Assembly (NCBI GenBank): GCA_028023455.1
Contig: JAQFVV010006354.1
Location: forward strand, 2,121,615 to 2,185,614
Direction: 5' to 3'
Source: Epiperipatus broadwayi
Lineage: Eukaryota > Onychophora > Udeonychophora > Euonychophora > Peripatidae
DNA: 64,000 nucleotides
A program made the position numbers and the translations under genes. The notes beneath the pieces are model-generated. The model was given only the letters and a program-made list of their open reading frames with translations, ran no database searches and was not told where the DNA came from. Positions 26,966 to 38,935 of this stretch are shown here, piece after piece. The stretch's first letter is position 1; each line of letters opens with the position of its first letter.

Positions 26966-27060
26966 TAGTTAATGCAATATATATATATATATATATATTG
27001 CATTAACTAAAATATGTCATATATATATATATATATGTATATATAAAATGACATATTTTA
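26966..27060. repeat. Two adjacent AT-cored palindromes
   Basis: TAGTTAATGCAAT (26966-26978) and its perfect complement (26997-27009) flank one AT core. TAAAATATGTCAT (27008-27020) and its perfect complement (27048-27060) flank the next. The second right arm is also the first bases of the terminal repeat at 27049, so the palindrome copied the end of a mobile element. Confidence 0.9.
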
Positions 27061-27200
27061 AATATAAAAAGAATATGTGTTTTAATATACATACTTTTTT
27101 AAAATAATTTCAATTTTTTTTTAATATTAGAAATTTAACGAAAATTAAAAGTTTTTAATTTGGGTAATAAAACCATTGAATCGGATATCAGTATGGTTCA
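27049..27200. repeat. Left terminal direct repeat
   Basis: Pairs with 30911-31060 and shares ATTAGAAATTTAACGAAAAT and TTGAATCGGATATCA. Confidence 0.75.
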
Positions 27201-27421
27201 TTTGCCTAAATATGTGATCAAAAAACAACATTTCTGGGCTCTTTTCTTTTTAAACTATAAAAATTTTAAACATTTCAAGTAACTCGACTGGACGTTTGTT
27301 TTGTACTTTAAAAAAAAAACAACAATAATTCATTTTAAACATTTCTCATTTATCCATTCTCATAAGTCATTAACAAAATCCTTTTTTTAAAACAATCCAT
27401 CTCATTACTAAATATTAACCC

Positions 27422-28223
27422 TTAACTTTTGTCTGGTGGTTCTTTTAATCCTTTTACTAACTTTCTGAAATAAGTTCCTTTCCCTCTCTTATATTTTACT
27501 TGCCTAGAATTTATGATCTTGTCTTTTTCTTGTTCTGTTCTATTTTCTAGTGTATACATTTTTCTCTTACCTGTTTCACATTCTGTTTTGCTTTATAGCT
27601 CATATACCTGAATCTTAAGGAAACTTCCCAATTGCTCATCCTTTCCTACTTTATTTTCGATCATATAAACACTAGTAAATGGAAAATTTATCTTCTATCC
27701 TTTTTTTGAACATTTTAAATAAGATTGTTCTATAGATATAATCTATTTCTGCTTTACAATAATATACGAAAAACTTTTCCTCACCTCTTTTCTTAGTTTT
27801 AACTACATGTTCTAAACTAACAGTTACTTTCCTCAACTCATTTTCCACCTTTTGAGGTAATGCTTTTATATTATTTTCTATCTCTAATTTATAACTGTCT
27901 CCAAGGTTTTCTTTTTCCACCGCACTATCTATATCTCCCCACTCTCTACTTATTTCTAATTTTATTCCCGACTTGTCTATTTTAACAATATCCTGTTCTA
28001 ATTCAATTTCTTTACTCAACTCATTTTTCAGATCATTTTCACTCTCAATTTTCTTTTCTACTTTCTGACTTTCTTCTACTCTTTCTTTCATTTCACCCCT
28101 CATCCCTTTAATCATTTCTACTTTGCACTCCCTAATTTCTTTCATCATTTCTGCTTTGAACACTCTCAAATCTTTTATTTCTTGATGCATTTTCCTCATC
28201 ATGTCCAACATCATCTTCATCAT
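27422..28223 (-). pseudogene. Broken coiled-coil Gag-like gene
   Basis: A 183-codon minus frame (27672-28223) begins MMKMMLDMMRKMHQEIKDLR. Residues 1-70 are a Met/Lys/Glu-rich coiled coil, followed by an acidic stretch and an aromatic segment (FFVYYCKAEIDYIY). After the stop, a shifted frame continues (MIENKVGKDEQLGSFLKIQ), meets one more stop, and ends FRKLVKGLKEPPDKS before TAA at 27422. N-terminal coils like this are common in Gag-like proteins of invertebrate retroelements. No zinc knuckle or RT was seen. It resembles the 17217-18311 protein in layout, but homology is not proven. Confidence 0.55.
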
Positions 28224-30910
28224 CCTCTGTGTATGTGCCTTTTTTTTCCAACTACTCCCATTTTTTACACAAGACTAAATTTACTATATTAATTTCTTTT
28301 TTTTTTTTTAAAAAATATAAAAGCGAATAAAACCCTATTTTCTGTTTGTATATTTATTTTTGATGAACAAAACAACAAACTATATTTAACACTTTTTTTT
28401 TATTGTTACCGATTTCTCAGAAAAAAACCCTATAACTATTTGTATATTATTTTTATCATATAAAAAAGACAAACTATTTAATCTTTTAAATTTCAAAATC
28501 TAACTCTGACAGAATTTAAAAAAAAAGACTATTTCCTGTTTTTTATTAATTATTCCATATGGTAAAGATGATCCCTCTTCTACCAAACTGCTCCAACAAT
28601 ACCTGACATACTAACAAAAACTGACCCTCACCTATTAAATATTGCCTCTTACATGTGAAATTTTTCTCAATTGTCTAAACAAAATCTCATATGGGCTTGA
28701 AAACTCAAAGCCCTATGTTGACTGTGCTAAAATTAATATCCTTTGTACTAGACACTCAATCCATCCTGATAACAGAGGGCGCCATAAGATAACTATGTGT
28801 CTGGAAAATTTATTTACTATGATCAAAATGGATGAGGATCATCATTTGCCCTGCCTTAATTCAGGGAGAAACAAGATATATTATATATTGTTTAGACAGT
28901 TGAGAAATAAAAGTACTAAGATGAACATCAGCCAAATTAAGTTTTAACAACTTTTAAAATTTTATTATGAGTAATATAAATTATAAGAAAAGTTTATAAT
29001 ATAACTAATAGAGTTATATCAGGCATGTACCAGAAATAAAAAAATTAAATGCTCTGGCAGACAGACTAATTTTATAATAGTGAATTAGAAAGGATAAACC
29101 AATTTCTTTCAGCAGAGAGTTCACCACAACACAGTTTTTATTCACAGATATGAAAACAATACGTTCTTGAAATAAATCAATGAAACCAGTGCCAAAGAGC
29201 ATTTCTTGGCCTGGAAAATGCATCAGGACTAAGAACATCATATGCTGGTAGAAGCTGCATCTTATATAATGTTCAAAGAAAAGATGATTGATTTATGCCA
29301 AGAACAAATAAAAAATTTGATTTAGGATGAAAGAAAAACAGACATTGAAAAGTGGCGAATTCCCAACCAAACAATTGGCCAAAACTAATAATAATTAAAG
29401 AACTCAATAGGAGACAAGTAAATACTTAGAAAAGCAGTTCTTTCTGCCCAAGCATTTTAAGAGAGTGAACTAATTATAATTACAAATAAATCTACAAAGT
29501 TCTGAATACATGCTCTGATAAAATTTAGTCACATGTAAAAGACCTAAATAAATCTAACAAGCTCAATATAAATGTTCCTAGATTTTTATAAAAGTTAGTT
29601 TATCAGAGAGTGCATATGAGCAGAAAATATTAAAGCATTCAATACTTTAGCAGAAATAAACTCTCTTTCATCTGTAATTTACAAGGAAATAAATATTATC
29701 TTCCTGCTGATGATTTATAAAATTACAAAGAAAAACAATTCCAGATTCCTATTTCAAAGACATAAGAAAAGAAGAAATGAAATCTCCAAATATGGAACAC
29801 TAGAACAATAAACATGATAAATTACCATCCAAAAGATTTTTCAGTTTGCATAGCTGCAAACACAGTATTTTAAAGCAGTAAGTGGATAATAAAATAAATA
29901 CAGGTGAGCTAATTTAAAATTACACCAGAGTGCTAAAGCATTTATAAAAAGTAAGACAGAAAAATAGAGATATATTAAACATTAAAAAATATACACTCAC
30001 TAAACTCTCTCCAATAAATAAAATTGAAAGCAAACTTGGTATCTTAATACTAAGATTCCAAGACACATGGCAAAGTACAATGGAAAACAAATATAGCTAA
30101 TAAATATGAGGTTAAATAATGATTAAGAATACAGATTTATGTTTAAGATTGAGTAGATATTTAACTAAAGAAATTTACCTTTGCAAGAATAAAAGAAAAA
30201 TATTTACCTGGTAAATCAAAGTTTGTGTAGAGTGTGCACTTTTATTTCAGTTCATATTTCAGGTGTTTTGAATAATGGCAAGTACAAGGGCATTAGGGAT
30301 CCAGTTTCTTTTCGACATTTATGACAGGATTGAAGAAGAGTTGGAAGTTAGGGATTCATCCTTTGCTTAAGTTAGCATGGTATATTGATGATGACAAAAT
30401 GTAGAGTAGTATGTTTTGACATCCCATAAACCACGAAAATCTTTTAACAATTGCAACTTTTTAAAAAAATAATTAAATGTACAAACTGCTACACAAAATT
30501 TTATCAATCTCAGCAGATTATAATCAAAGTGTGTAAAAGAATACTGAATTGCACTTTGAAGCAGTATGTTAGCCAAGAATAAAAGCAATCTATTCTAAAA
30601 ATTTGTGGAGTCACTTTATACCATGCTACCTTTCCTACAAAAAAACATTCCTGTTGTCAAATTCTACACCTTAGGGCAGGGCAAGTCTCAATCTCCCACT
30701 CAATCTAATGAAGAATTCCAACCAGGGATTATTTTAAACAAAAGCAACAGCACAAAATTAAATCTCCACTTTTAGAATAAACTTGAAATGATTAAAATAA
30801 AAGCAACAGGAATGTAATTAACAACCTTGCCTGTTTTTAATCAATTTGATTAAAAACAACTGGTGAAAGAAAATTATTTTAAAATCAATCCTATAAAAAA
30901 AAAATTAAAA
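28224..30910. other. Interior of the element with no recognised coding
   Basis: Only short frames (28642-28947 plus, 29014-29241 and 30367-30588 minus) without motifs. 28640-28880 is a little richer in G+C but shows no domain. Confidence 0.45.
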
Positions 30911-31058
30911 TGACCTATTTTAAATATAAAAAGAGTATATGTTTTAATACACATACTCTTTTTAAATAATTTAATTTTTTTTAACATTAGAAATTTAACG
31001 AAAATTAAAATTTTTTAATTTTGGTAATACAGCCATTGAATCGGATATCAATCTGGTT

Positions 31059-31060
<2 letters not shown>
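30911..31060. repeat. Right terminal direct repeat with internal hairpin
   Basis: Near its start it carries AAAAAGAGTATATG (30928-30941) opposite CACATACTCTTTTT (30950-30963), a 14-bp stem with one mismatch and an 8-base loop. The hairpin is weaker in the left copy. It is followed directly by (AT)n. Confidence 0.75.
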
Positions 31061-31094
<34 letters not shown>

Positions 31095-31122
31095 AATATC
31101 GGTATATATATATATATATATC

Positions 31123-31162
<40 letters not shown>
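31061..31162. repeat. Cluster of three (AT)n tracts
   Basis: AT runs at 31061-31091, ~31105-31121 and ~31129-31161. TTCAAT at 31056 faces ATTGAA at 31090, a minimal palindrome. Open frames reading Ile-Tyr repeats across it are microsatellite artefacts. Confidence 0.9.
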
Positions 31163-31164
<2 letters not shown>

Positions 31165-31165
<1 letters not shown>

Positions 31166-33530
31166 AAAAGAGAATATACACAAACAACATTTTTGTACAT
31201 ATTTATTGAAAAGTATATACTTTGAAATAACATTTAATAGTTAAATAATATTTATAGATTAACATTTAAATAGGTCTACTTAATGTTTTTTTTTTTTTTT
31301 GATTTTGATCATTAAAAAAAGAGACACAGAAATCTACAACAAACCCATTTTCATGTTATAATAGATTTACTGTTACTTATAAAATTGGACTCCATTTTTA
31401 ATTAGGTTAACATTCTTTATAGTTAAATACTTTGATAAAATCTTATAAAGTTATTTTTCAAAGGATTAAGATGACCTGAAAACTAGTAATGTTTTTCAGT
31501 CAAAATAAAGAAAACATTTAAAATAAAGAAAACATTTACTTAATTCTTGTTTTCACATTGCATGATACATAGGATAAAATATGGATTTAAAATAAAAATG
31601 GGATTACAACATTTTTACACCACTATTATTATGAAATTATAACTGAAAGCAGATACAGTATAATCATCTATTTTTAGAGTCAGAATGATAGAGCTTGAAT
31701 TCATATTAAAACAAGGGTCTGCTTTTTTGGCTCATAGCCCATATCTTTACTAGATGGCCTGCATGAAATCTATAAAAGTATAGAGTGCAGATGATGCTGA
31801 CTGAATATTAACAGTTACTCTGTTTTTATAATTTCCTAAAATGTAAATAATTCCAACTACTGTTTTAGAATGGACCAACTTACCAAGAGACAACACTGGC
31901 TTGCTGAGTGATGACTTTGCTGTTATTTACACATATTCTATTTTATCTATATGCAGAGAAGCATAGACAAAATACTTCATCATATATATCAAGCAGTTAT
32001 GAAAGAAATTATCCAGAAATTAGTATATTGAAAATGACAGTCTTATATACTTTATGGTGTTGTTAAATTTTTAAATTACAAGATTTAAAAGTAAATATCT
32101 CTGTCTAAAATTTTCAACAAAAATTAGACAAATGAAACAAAAATAAGTGTTTCCATTTTTATTTGATTACAATAAACAAAAAAAAAAACTCAATATTTTT
32201 TTTTTAAAAAGTATTGACAATGAAGCCATGAAAGCCTGGATTTTAAATGAACTTTCTAAACTAAGCCTAACAATAATGATTTTAAAAAAAACTAAAAAAA
32301 ACTTTTACTTATCATTAGAAAAAAATGAATTAATTAATAACTTTGATTTGGAGGGAGATAATAATAATAATACACACATACATGTGCAGTTTATGTATAT
32401 TTTCAACATCAAGTTAATTCAAGCATTGGTAGCCTAATGGTTAGGGTAGCTGCCTTCCAAGCAGCTGGTCCTGGTTCTTTTCCCAGTCAATGCATTTGAC
32501 AAAAGAGAAAAACGTTAGTTTTATCGTAAACATATATGGATTTAATAAGTTGTTTTTTGTTATAAATGTATATGCATGCACACAAATTTGAATGGGTATC
32601 CATATATATTAAAATCAGTTAACAACTACATATATTTTAAAATTAATTATGTATACTACAAATGATTTTTTATTTGTTTATGAAAATTTTAAAATGTTAG
32701 TTCTACTTTAACAAACAGCAAGTCTATGGTTATATAGATGTATATCATGTAAACATTTAGAAATATATGTAAATTTCAATATAATAGCATATATTTTGTA
32801 ACAATATAATAGCATATTTTTGTATTCTAATGAACATCAGAATGCGGAATTTATATTTATAGTGTACACAACAGACCTTAATATAATTTTATTGTTATTA
32901 TTATTAATAAATTTTTATTTCATTATTTAAGTTATTCCAGTTAATTTATTCAATCCTAGAATGGATTTTAAATATTATACAATGATATTATATCTTGCTC
33001 ACATTAATAGTTATGGAGCTCTTATTCACTGAGCTGGATTTGTCTACACCAGTTACTTATATAAATTAAAGATTATGTTTAGTGTTTCAAACATCTAGAT
33101 GATGATGATGATGATCTTGGTTGGCATAAAGGGATACTTTTTATCACCCATGCATTTCATGTTATTTAGTTTTCATTATTAGAAAGTAGGTTTATCATTG
33201 GCCATTACACTAATGGTACTTAATGGCCAGAACATTGCTGATAGCCAGTATGTATTTGTATCCCAATATTATTTTTTAATTGTTATATTCTGATGAGTTA
33301 GCACTTAAGTTGTGCATCGAAATTAATGTTTTAATAATCTACCCCAAGTTTGGCAAGAGCTAAATAATTAATCTGGTCAAAATAGATCATTTTCAAAGAC
33401 AGTCACAAGATTGACTGTTAATTTTAGTTTTTAATCATTCATGATGACGAATTATTCTTATTCTTCTCTGTAATTCTAGTGAACTTTTAAGTTTATCTTG
33501 TTTTTGTTCCTTCTTCATGGTCTGTTTTAA
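31165..33530 (+). repeat. R repeat, copy 2
   Basis: Collinear with the reverse complement of 22769-23640 followed by 12990-14410. At 31985-31992 it has only CATATATAT where copy 1 holds 8.36 kb of inserted DNA. At 32421 it holds a tRNA-like SINE that copy 1 lacks. A GATGATGAT run at 33104 sits where copy 1 has a shorter version. No coding frame is shared, so its nature (old DNA transposon, retroelement body or segmental duplication) is unknown. Confidence 0.8.
32421..32510 (+). mobile_element. tRNA-Gly-like ultra-short SINE
   Basis: 32423-32494 folds as a tRNA. Acceptor GCATTGG faces TCAATGC with discriminator A. A five-pair anticodon stem GCTGC/GCAGC surrounds CTTCCAA (anticodon TCC, Gly). 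The T arm has lost one G. A-box (TAGCCTAATGG) and B-box (GGTTCTTTTCC) are recognisable. TTTGACA follows, as in 61203-61287. The empty site is preserved in R copy 1 near 13965. The degenerate T arm argues against a working tRNA gene. Confidence 0.8.
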
Positions 33531-36049
33531 AGGCTAGAGCTCCTTGGTTTTTTTTAGTGACCTATACCATGAAAGGTATCTGTAAACACATCGGTTCCAC
33601 TCTGCATGATGATTTACTTCAACAGATAAATAGTGGTAGTCCTGCATGTGTGTAGTCTGTGATAGGACAATTTCTTTATCCTGGACAAGCTTGAAACTGC
33701 TAATTAAGGACAAGACAAAGACCCAGTTTGAAGTTTTTCTGACCTTTTATTTTCCAGATAATTTTTATACTTCTCTGTACATCTCTTTTCTTTTGTTTTT
33801 TAATCAGAATTCAAGATATTACCTTTGTACATGCTATTAAGTTATAAAGTTGTTGTTTTTTCAACATAATTCCACTATCTTTAATAAGCTTCCAAACTGG
33901 TTTTACTGATTGTAATCTTTTACTTTAGGATTTCTTGCTTTTTATTTATCTGGATTAGTAATCTGCATGCCTTTTTTTATTCTTTTCAATTTCAACTTTT
34001 ATCAAATTACATAAAAAAAATATGAACGAAAAATTTAACTTTCATTGTAAGTTTTAAAAAAAAAAAACTTCACTAACTAAAAAAAAAAAAAAAATACGTT
34101 ATTTTAAAAGATCTTTAAATTCACTTTTTTTAGCTTTTAAATATTCTCAAATGTCAATATATTTGGACCATCTATTTGAAAACGGTATAATATATATTGA
34201 AGTTTATACTTCATCAGTAATAATAAGCAGTTTTCAAAGTCAGGTAAAATATAGGGGCTGTATAATGTTAATTAGAAAGAGAGAACAATAACGTAGCTCA
34301 TTTTTGATATAAAGATAGTTTCAGAATATTAATTTAAAACTCAATTTATTGTTTTTACACACATACACACATAAACACATTAAGTTATTGATTTGTGTGT
34401 GCATGTGTAAGTTAATATTTTAATATTGATTTAAATAATTCAATTTTAAATAAGTTATAAATAGATTGTTTTACTGTCAATTAAGTGTGTTTTCTGTTTT
34501 ATCAATTTTTGTTTTATTTTGTTTTTCTAAACAGATTTAATTCAGGTTTCTTATGAAAGATTTACAGCTAGAGTTTTAATTAAATAATATTAGTAAGCAT
34601 GTGTTTTGAAAGACAATGTAATATTTTTTTAAGTTCTAGCTGCTTTTGAAAACGTATTGTAAATTGTTATATTCAATCTCAACATTTTTTTAGTTAAATA
34701 ATTCGTTAACTTTTTTTTAAAAAAAAAAAAAAAAAAAAACCATTGTAATGGAATTCTTTATATATAATATCAGTTGGTATGTGAATCTAGTAATTTGCTA
34801 CAGATGTCCATACAAAGAGAGAAAAACAGGACAATTGTTATGTTATATAAAGGTCCACAGTTATATGTGTTTTTATTCAACAGATTGGAGGTTACCCAAA
34901 TAGCCATACTGTATTATTTTCCTGAACTTGAAAGAAGTCACGAATAAGTAAAAAATCCCATAGGATTTCTGTTTTTGTGGATTGTATGCCTCGACCAATG
35001 TACCATCTTACATATTACTTTGTATGCTTGCATACCGATATTCATTGCCAAACTTACTATTAAAATTATCCAACTTAAAAAAAAAAATTGGAATTTTTTA
35101 TTTTGTGCAAGAATAATAACATTTTTAACACTACATTAAATATGCATTTCTTTTAAATTACCTGAACTACAGTAAGTTGTTTACATGTCTGTTTTATGCA
35201 GATTTTTATATATACACTTTAAAAAAAAAAAGAAAAAAAAAAGATATCATTACAAAACAACAATATATATATATATAAGAATTAAATTTATTCATTTCCC
35301 ATTTAATTTATTTATTTAAAAAATAGTTTTTTTTTTTTTTTTATATATATAATCTCACGATTGTTTTATCTGATATAATAAATCTTTGTTTTTTAATGTT
35401 ATAGTTTCTTTTATTATTGTTAAAATAAGTTGCAAATTTTCGAAAATCTGCACAGAGATGGAAAGAAGAAATAAAAAAAGTAATTATGTCATTTACCTTA
35501 ATTATTTAATTGGATTTGACAATAACAAATAATAAAATAAAGAAAAAGAAAGATCTTGAACTATATTTGTTGAAAGTTATATGTTATTTAATATTAGAAA
35601 CGAAATGAAAATTATTCATTTTAATAATTCCAAATATTGTTTTTTCTGTGAAGAAATATCACAGGTAATATTAAAATGAACAAATGATTTAGGATTAAAT
35701 TAATTTCACTATTACCAAAAAATAGGTTATTTAACAAAAATGTGTAAATGTGTATATAAGTATGTATTTGTGAATATATGTTAGGAACACAAATTTAGAT
35801 TCACTAAAATGCATGCTCTGGAAGTATTTGAAAAAGTTATATTGGTATTTTGAAAACATATAACTACTACAAAATCACTTTATTTAAATGTAACAAATAT
35901 AAAGAGGAAAAAAAGGCATTGAATACTGACAATTATGATAACATGAACAATAATTTATACTTTATTGCACATCCAGTATATGGTGGAAAATAGTTGTCAT
36001 GAATAGATAAAGATTGATTTTAAATCAATAAATGTGAAAATTATATATT
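33531..36049. other. AT-rich DNA with no recognised gene
   Basis: Nothing firm. Poly-A of ~29 bp ends at 34739. A short phrase at 34881 (TTCAACAG then ATTGGAGGTTACCCAAATAG) looks like a splice acceptor plus coding start but closes within 15 codons. Confidence 0.45.
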
Positions 36050-36052
36050 CAT

Positions 36053-36714
36053 TTGCATTACGGATTAAATATTAATTATAACGTAACTAGCTTACATAAT
36101 GTAATACTCAATTATCCAAGCACTTTTTTACTTTTACAATGCTTTATTTTTCACTCTTTATTTTCTATAAAACAATTAAAGGATATTATAGAATTTTTTT
36201 GTAAAGAAGTAACATTTCAATTTAATGATAGGTTTTATAAGCAAAAAGAAGATTTATTAATAGGAGTAGTATTATGTGGAATATTAAGTAATGTTTATAT
36301 GGAGGAAATGGAGAAGTTGGTGTTGGTTAATAATAATGCTCCAATATTTTTTAGGAGATATGTAGATGATTATCTATTGATATTTAATAAAACACAGAGA
36401 CCGATAGATTTATTTATAGAGGATGTTAATAAGATGGACAAGAAAATTAAGTTTGTTATAGGAAAAGAAAAGAATAATATACTTGCATATTTGAATATAA
36501 AATGATGAAGTCAGATGAAAAAAGGAAATGTAGAATTGAAACGTCAATTCGTAAGAAAAGTGATATAGATAATAATATAACTAATTGGCATTCAAATATA
36601 AATGTGAGATATAAAGTAAATATAATACATTCTAGAATTTGTAGAGTGAAAAATTATTGTTCAAGTAAAGAAGAATATGTTAAACAGGTAGAGTTAATTA
36701 AAAATAATTTATAA
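36053..36714 (+). pseudogene. Penelope-like element reverse transcriptase, decayed
   Basis: 36053-36505 translates to 150 residues. From about residue 45: KQLKDIIEFFCKEVTFQFND, FYKQKEDLLIG, LSNVYMEEMEKLV, then FFRRYVDDYLLIF with the catalytic Y-V-D-D, and finally AYLNIK. A TGA follows. A second frame (36502-36714) continues the RT thumb (IETSIRKKSD, NITNWHSNINVR, EYVKQVELIKNN). The order and motifs fit Penelope-like elements, whose RT is close to telomerase. The G-S-P-L-S block is altered (IGVVLCGIL). Multiple stops make it non-functional. Confidence 0.82.
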
Positions 36715-37218
36715 ATAATGATTATCTGTATAAATTTATAAATGATAATATTAGGTTAATATAAAATAATATACAGTCTATAAGTAATAATAAAAAAGAA
36801 ACAAGTAGTAATGAAGTTAATTATATAGGTATAAAGACAGAGAATAATTATGTACTTAAAAATTTAAATAAAGATATATGTTAAATTAATAAAAAGTTAA
36901 ATAAATTATTCAAGTAGTTAATAAAAGAAGAAAAATACGATTAGTCTTTTAGAAAATAAGTATATTAGTATTTATAATAAAAATATAGATAATGAAATAA
37001 ATGGCATATATGAGATTAATTGTAAAAAGTGTCAAATTAATAGTATAAAAATAAATTATGTTGGAGTAATAAGGAATTCAATATATATGAGACTGTTACA
37101 ATATAAATATGATAAAAATTCACTGATATATTCACATAAATTAGAGAGAGGACATGAGTTTGTAATAGATTCTATAAGGATGGTACACTTTACAGATAAT
37201 AAAAGGGATAGAAAATAA
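36715..37218 (+). pseudogene. GIY-YIG endonuclease domain of the same Penelope-like element, decayed
   Basis: After a degenerate linker (NDYLYKFINDN and onward), 36991-37218 is open. It reads NGIYEINCKKCQ, then INYVGVIRNS, MRLLQYKYDKNS, HKLERGHEF, and IRMVHFTDNKRDRK before TAA. This retains G-I-Y, Y-V-G, the Arg region, and the S...H...G-H pattern of the Penelope GIY-YIG endonuclease that cuts target DNA. Substituted positions and upstream stops show it is inactive. It lies directly downstream of the RT, as expected. Confidence 0.8.
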
Positions 37219-37379
37219 AAGTGGCTATTTATATTAATAATATTAGGCTTGTTATGAATAGAGATCTCAGATGGAAAAGAATTTTGATATAATATAAAAG
37301 TTTATAAAAAATTAGGTATATAAAAAATCAGAAGAGTGAGCTACTAATAATTTAAAGAGGGGGATACTAAAAGTTTAAT

Positions 37380-38169
37380 GTAGTATATAGGGTATATGAG
37401 CACAGACATTCATATTACCCACAACTCTACACTTTATTTCATAGCACTGATACACTTGAACACATATATGTTGAAAAGATAAATAATCACCAATATACAT
37501 ATTTCATGCTAAATCAGCAATTATCAGTTAGTCTAGATTATCATCTGTATACATATATGCAATAAGTGCTCAGATATATATTAAGATAGCGAATCTTCAT
37601 ACCTTAATGGACAGACATCAATCCACTCCACAGTCCAACTTTTCAACTGTCAATCCAATTGAAAATGCTCAAAGGCCACCCTGAGGCTGAGATTTTTATC
37701 ACACTTATGTTGACCTAAAGTCAATCTGACCTATCATGTACAGGACATAATCCATTTAATACATATACAAGGAATCAGCAGACATATCAACTATGTAATA
37801 ACTGAAATACAGGCTTATTATAAACCTGTATCAATGTATGTAATACATTGGGTATATGAGCACAAATCTTCACACTACCCACCACTCTCCATTCTCTCTC
37901 TTAAGACAGATACACTTGAACACATATATGTTGAAAAGATAAATAATCACCAATATACATATTTAATGCTAAACCAGCAATCGCTAGTTGGTACAGATTA
38001 ACATCTCTACTCATATATGAAATAAGTGCTCAGATATATATAGAGATAGCCAATCTTCATACTTTGACTTTTGAGTGTTCCATCATCAGATTTTCAATTG
38101 GATGGATGGTTGAAAAGTTGGAATGTGGAGTTGATTGAAGGTTGTCCATTAAAGTATAAAGATTGGCTA

Positions 38170-38215
<46 letters not shown>

Positions 38216-38510
38216 ATAGCCATATATATATATATGTAATAAGTACTCATATATATATATATATATATATATATGAGTACTTATTACATATATGCATAGA
38301 TATAATAATCTGGATCAACTGATGATTGCTGGTTTAGCATGAAATACCCATATTGGTGATTATTTATCCTTTCAATACATATATGTGTTTAAGTGTATCA
38401 ATGTTATGAGATAGAGTGGATAGTGGTGGGTTGTGTGAAAGTCTGTGGTCATATACCCTATATATTAGATATATTGATACAGGTATATAATAATCCTATA
38501 TTTCAGTTAT
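37380..38510. mobile_element. Foldback element FB-1 with 12-bp target duplication
   Basis: TAAAAGTTTAAT flanks it at 37368-37379 and 38511-38522. Inside are a ~460-bp unit (from 37390), a second direct copy (from 37850) and an inverted third copy (38275-38510). Shared words are GGGTATATGAGCAC, AACACATATATGTTGAAA, ATAAGTGCTCAGATATATA and ATGGACA. The centre contains (AT)n. There is no coding capacity. It interrupts the Penelope tail and is younger than it. Confidence 0.8.
38164..38292. repeat. Two AT-cored palindromes within FB-1
   Basis: TGGCTATTT (38164-38172) faces AAATAGCCA (38214-38222). TATATGTAATAAGTACTCAT (38231-38250) has a perfect 20-bp complement at 38273-38292 across (AT)n. The second is the longest perfect arm in the window. 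Confidence 0.92.
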
Positions 38511-38707
38511 TAAAAGTTTAATTGTAGTTTTTAATATTTGACTGTAACAGTTGAGATTAGAAGATATAATGGTGAGTTTAAAAATAGTTTGAAAAAAATG
38601 GTTTAGAAGTGTGTTTAAAATAAAATAATAATATTATAGATTAAATAGATTATAAATTATTGAATGAATATATTATGAATATTGATAGTTAGTAAAATGC
38701 GTAATAA

Positions 38708-38935
38708 TAATAAAAATATAAAAGATATTAAGTAATATTTACTAAGGCAGTAAACTTAAAGCATGTGCAGTTGAAAATGCAAAGGTAGGGACATCTACAG
38801 GTCTTAACCACAAGCTTAAGCATTGGAAGCAAAGAGGGGAACTCTTCTTTACTTCAACCTACTTCCTATATAAATAGGTGAACCTCAAGCGGTGTTAAGT
38901 TAAAATGGAGTAATAAAAATATAAAAGATATTAAG
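38708..38935. mobile_element. 178-bp G+C-richer insert between perfect 25-bp direct repeats
   Basis: A perfect 25-bp direct repeat, beginning TAATAAAAATATAAAAGATA, lies at 38708-38732 and 38911-38935. Between them are 178 bp clearly richer in G+C than the flanks (for example CAGGTCTTAACCACAAGC, TAGGTGAACCTCAAGCGG). The simplest reading is a non-coding retroposon with a long target duplication. No tRNA boxes or A-tail were recognised, and a local tandem duplication is possible. Confidence 0.5.

Larger units (their letters stand above)
27049..31060 (-). mobile_element. Element with ~150-bp direct terminal repeats (LTR-like)
   Basis: 27049-27200 and 30911-31060 are direct repeats that start TGAC(A/C)TATTTTAAATATAAA and end GGTTCA, so ends are TG...CA in both orientations. 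Identity is roughly 90%. Outside, both sides run into (AT)n. The interior has one coiled-coil gene on the minus strand near the left end. No convincing TGG primer site was found. It could be a non-autonomous LTR element or another class with terminal direct repeats. Confidence 0.5.

Noticed and set aside
32423-32494. Functional tRNA-Gly gene
   Set aside because: The T stem lacks one base, the sequence matches a SINE skeleton seen at 61203, and it is absent from the paralogous R copy.
34881-34925. Exon start after TTCAACAG
   Set aside because: The frame closes after about 15 codons and no donor follows.
37380-38510. FB-1 as terminal repeats of the Penelope element
   Set aside because: It has its own 12-bp target duplication and a relative at 49060 with no Penelope gene recognised beside it, so it is an independent insertion.
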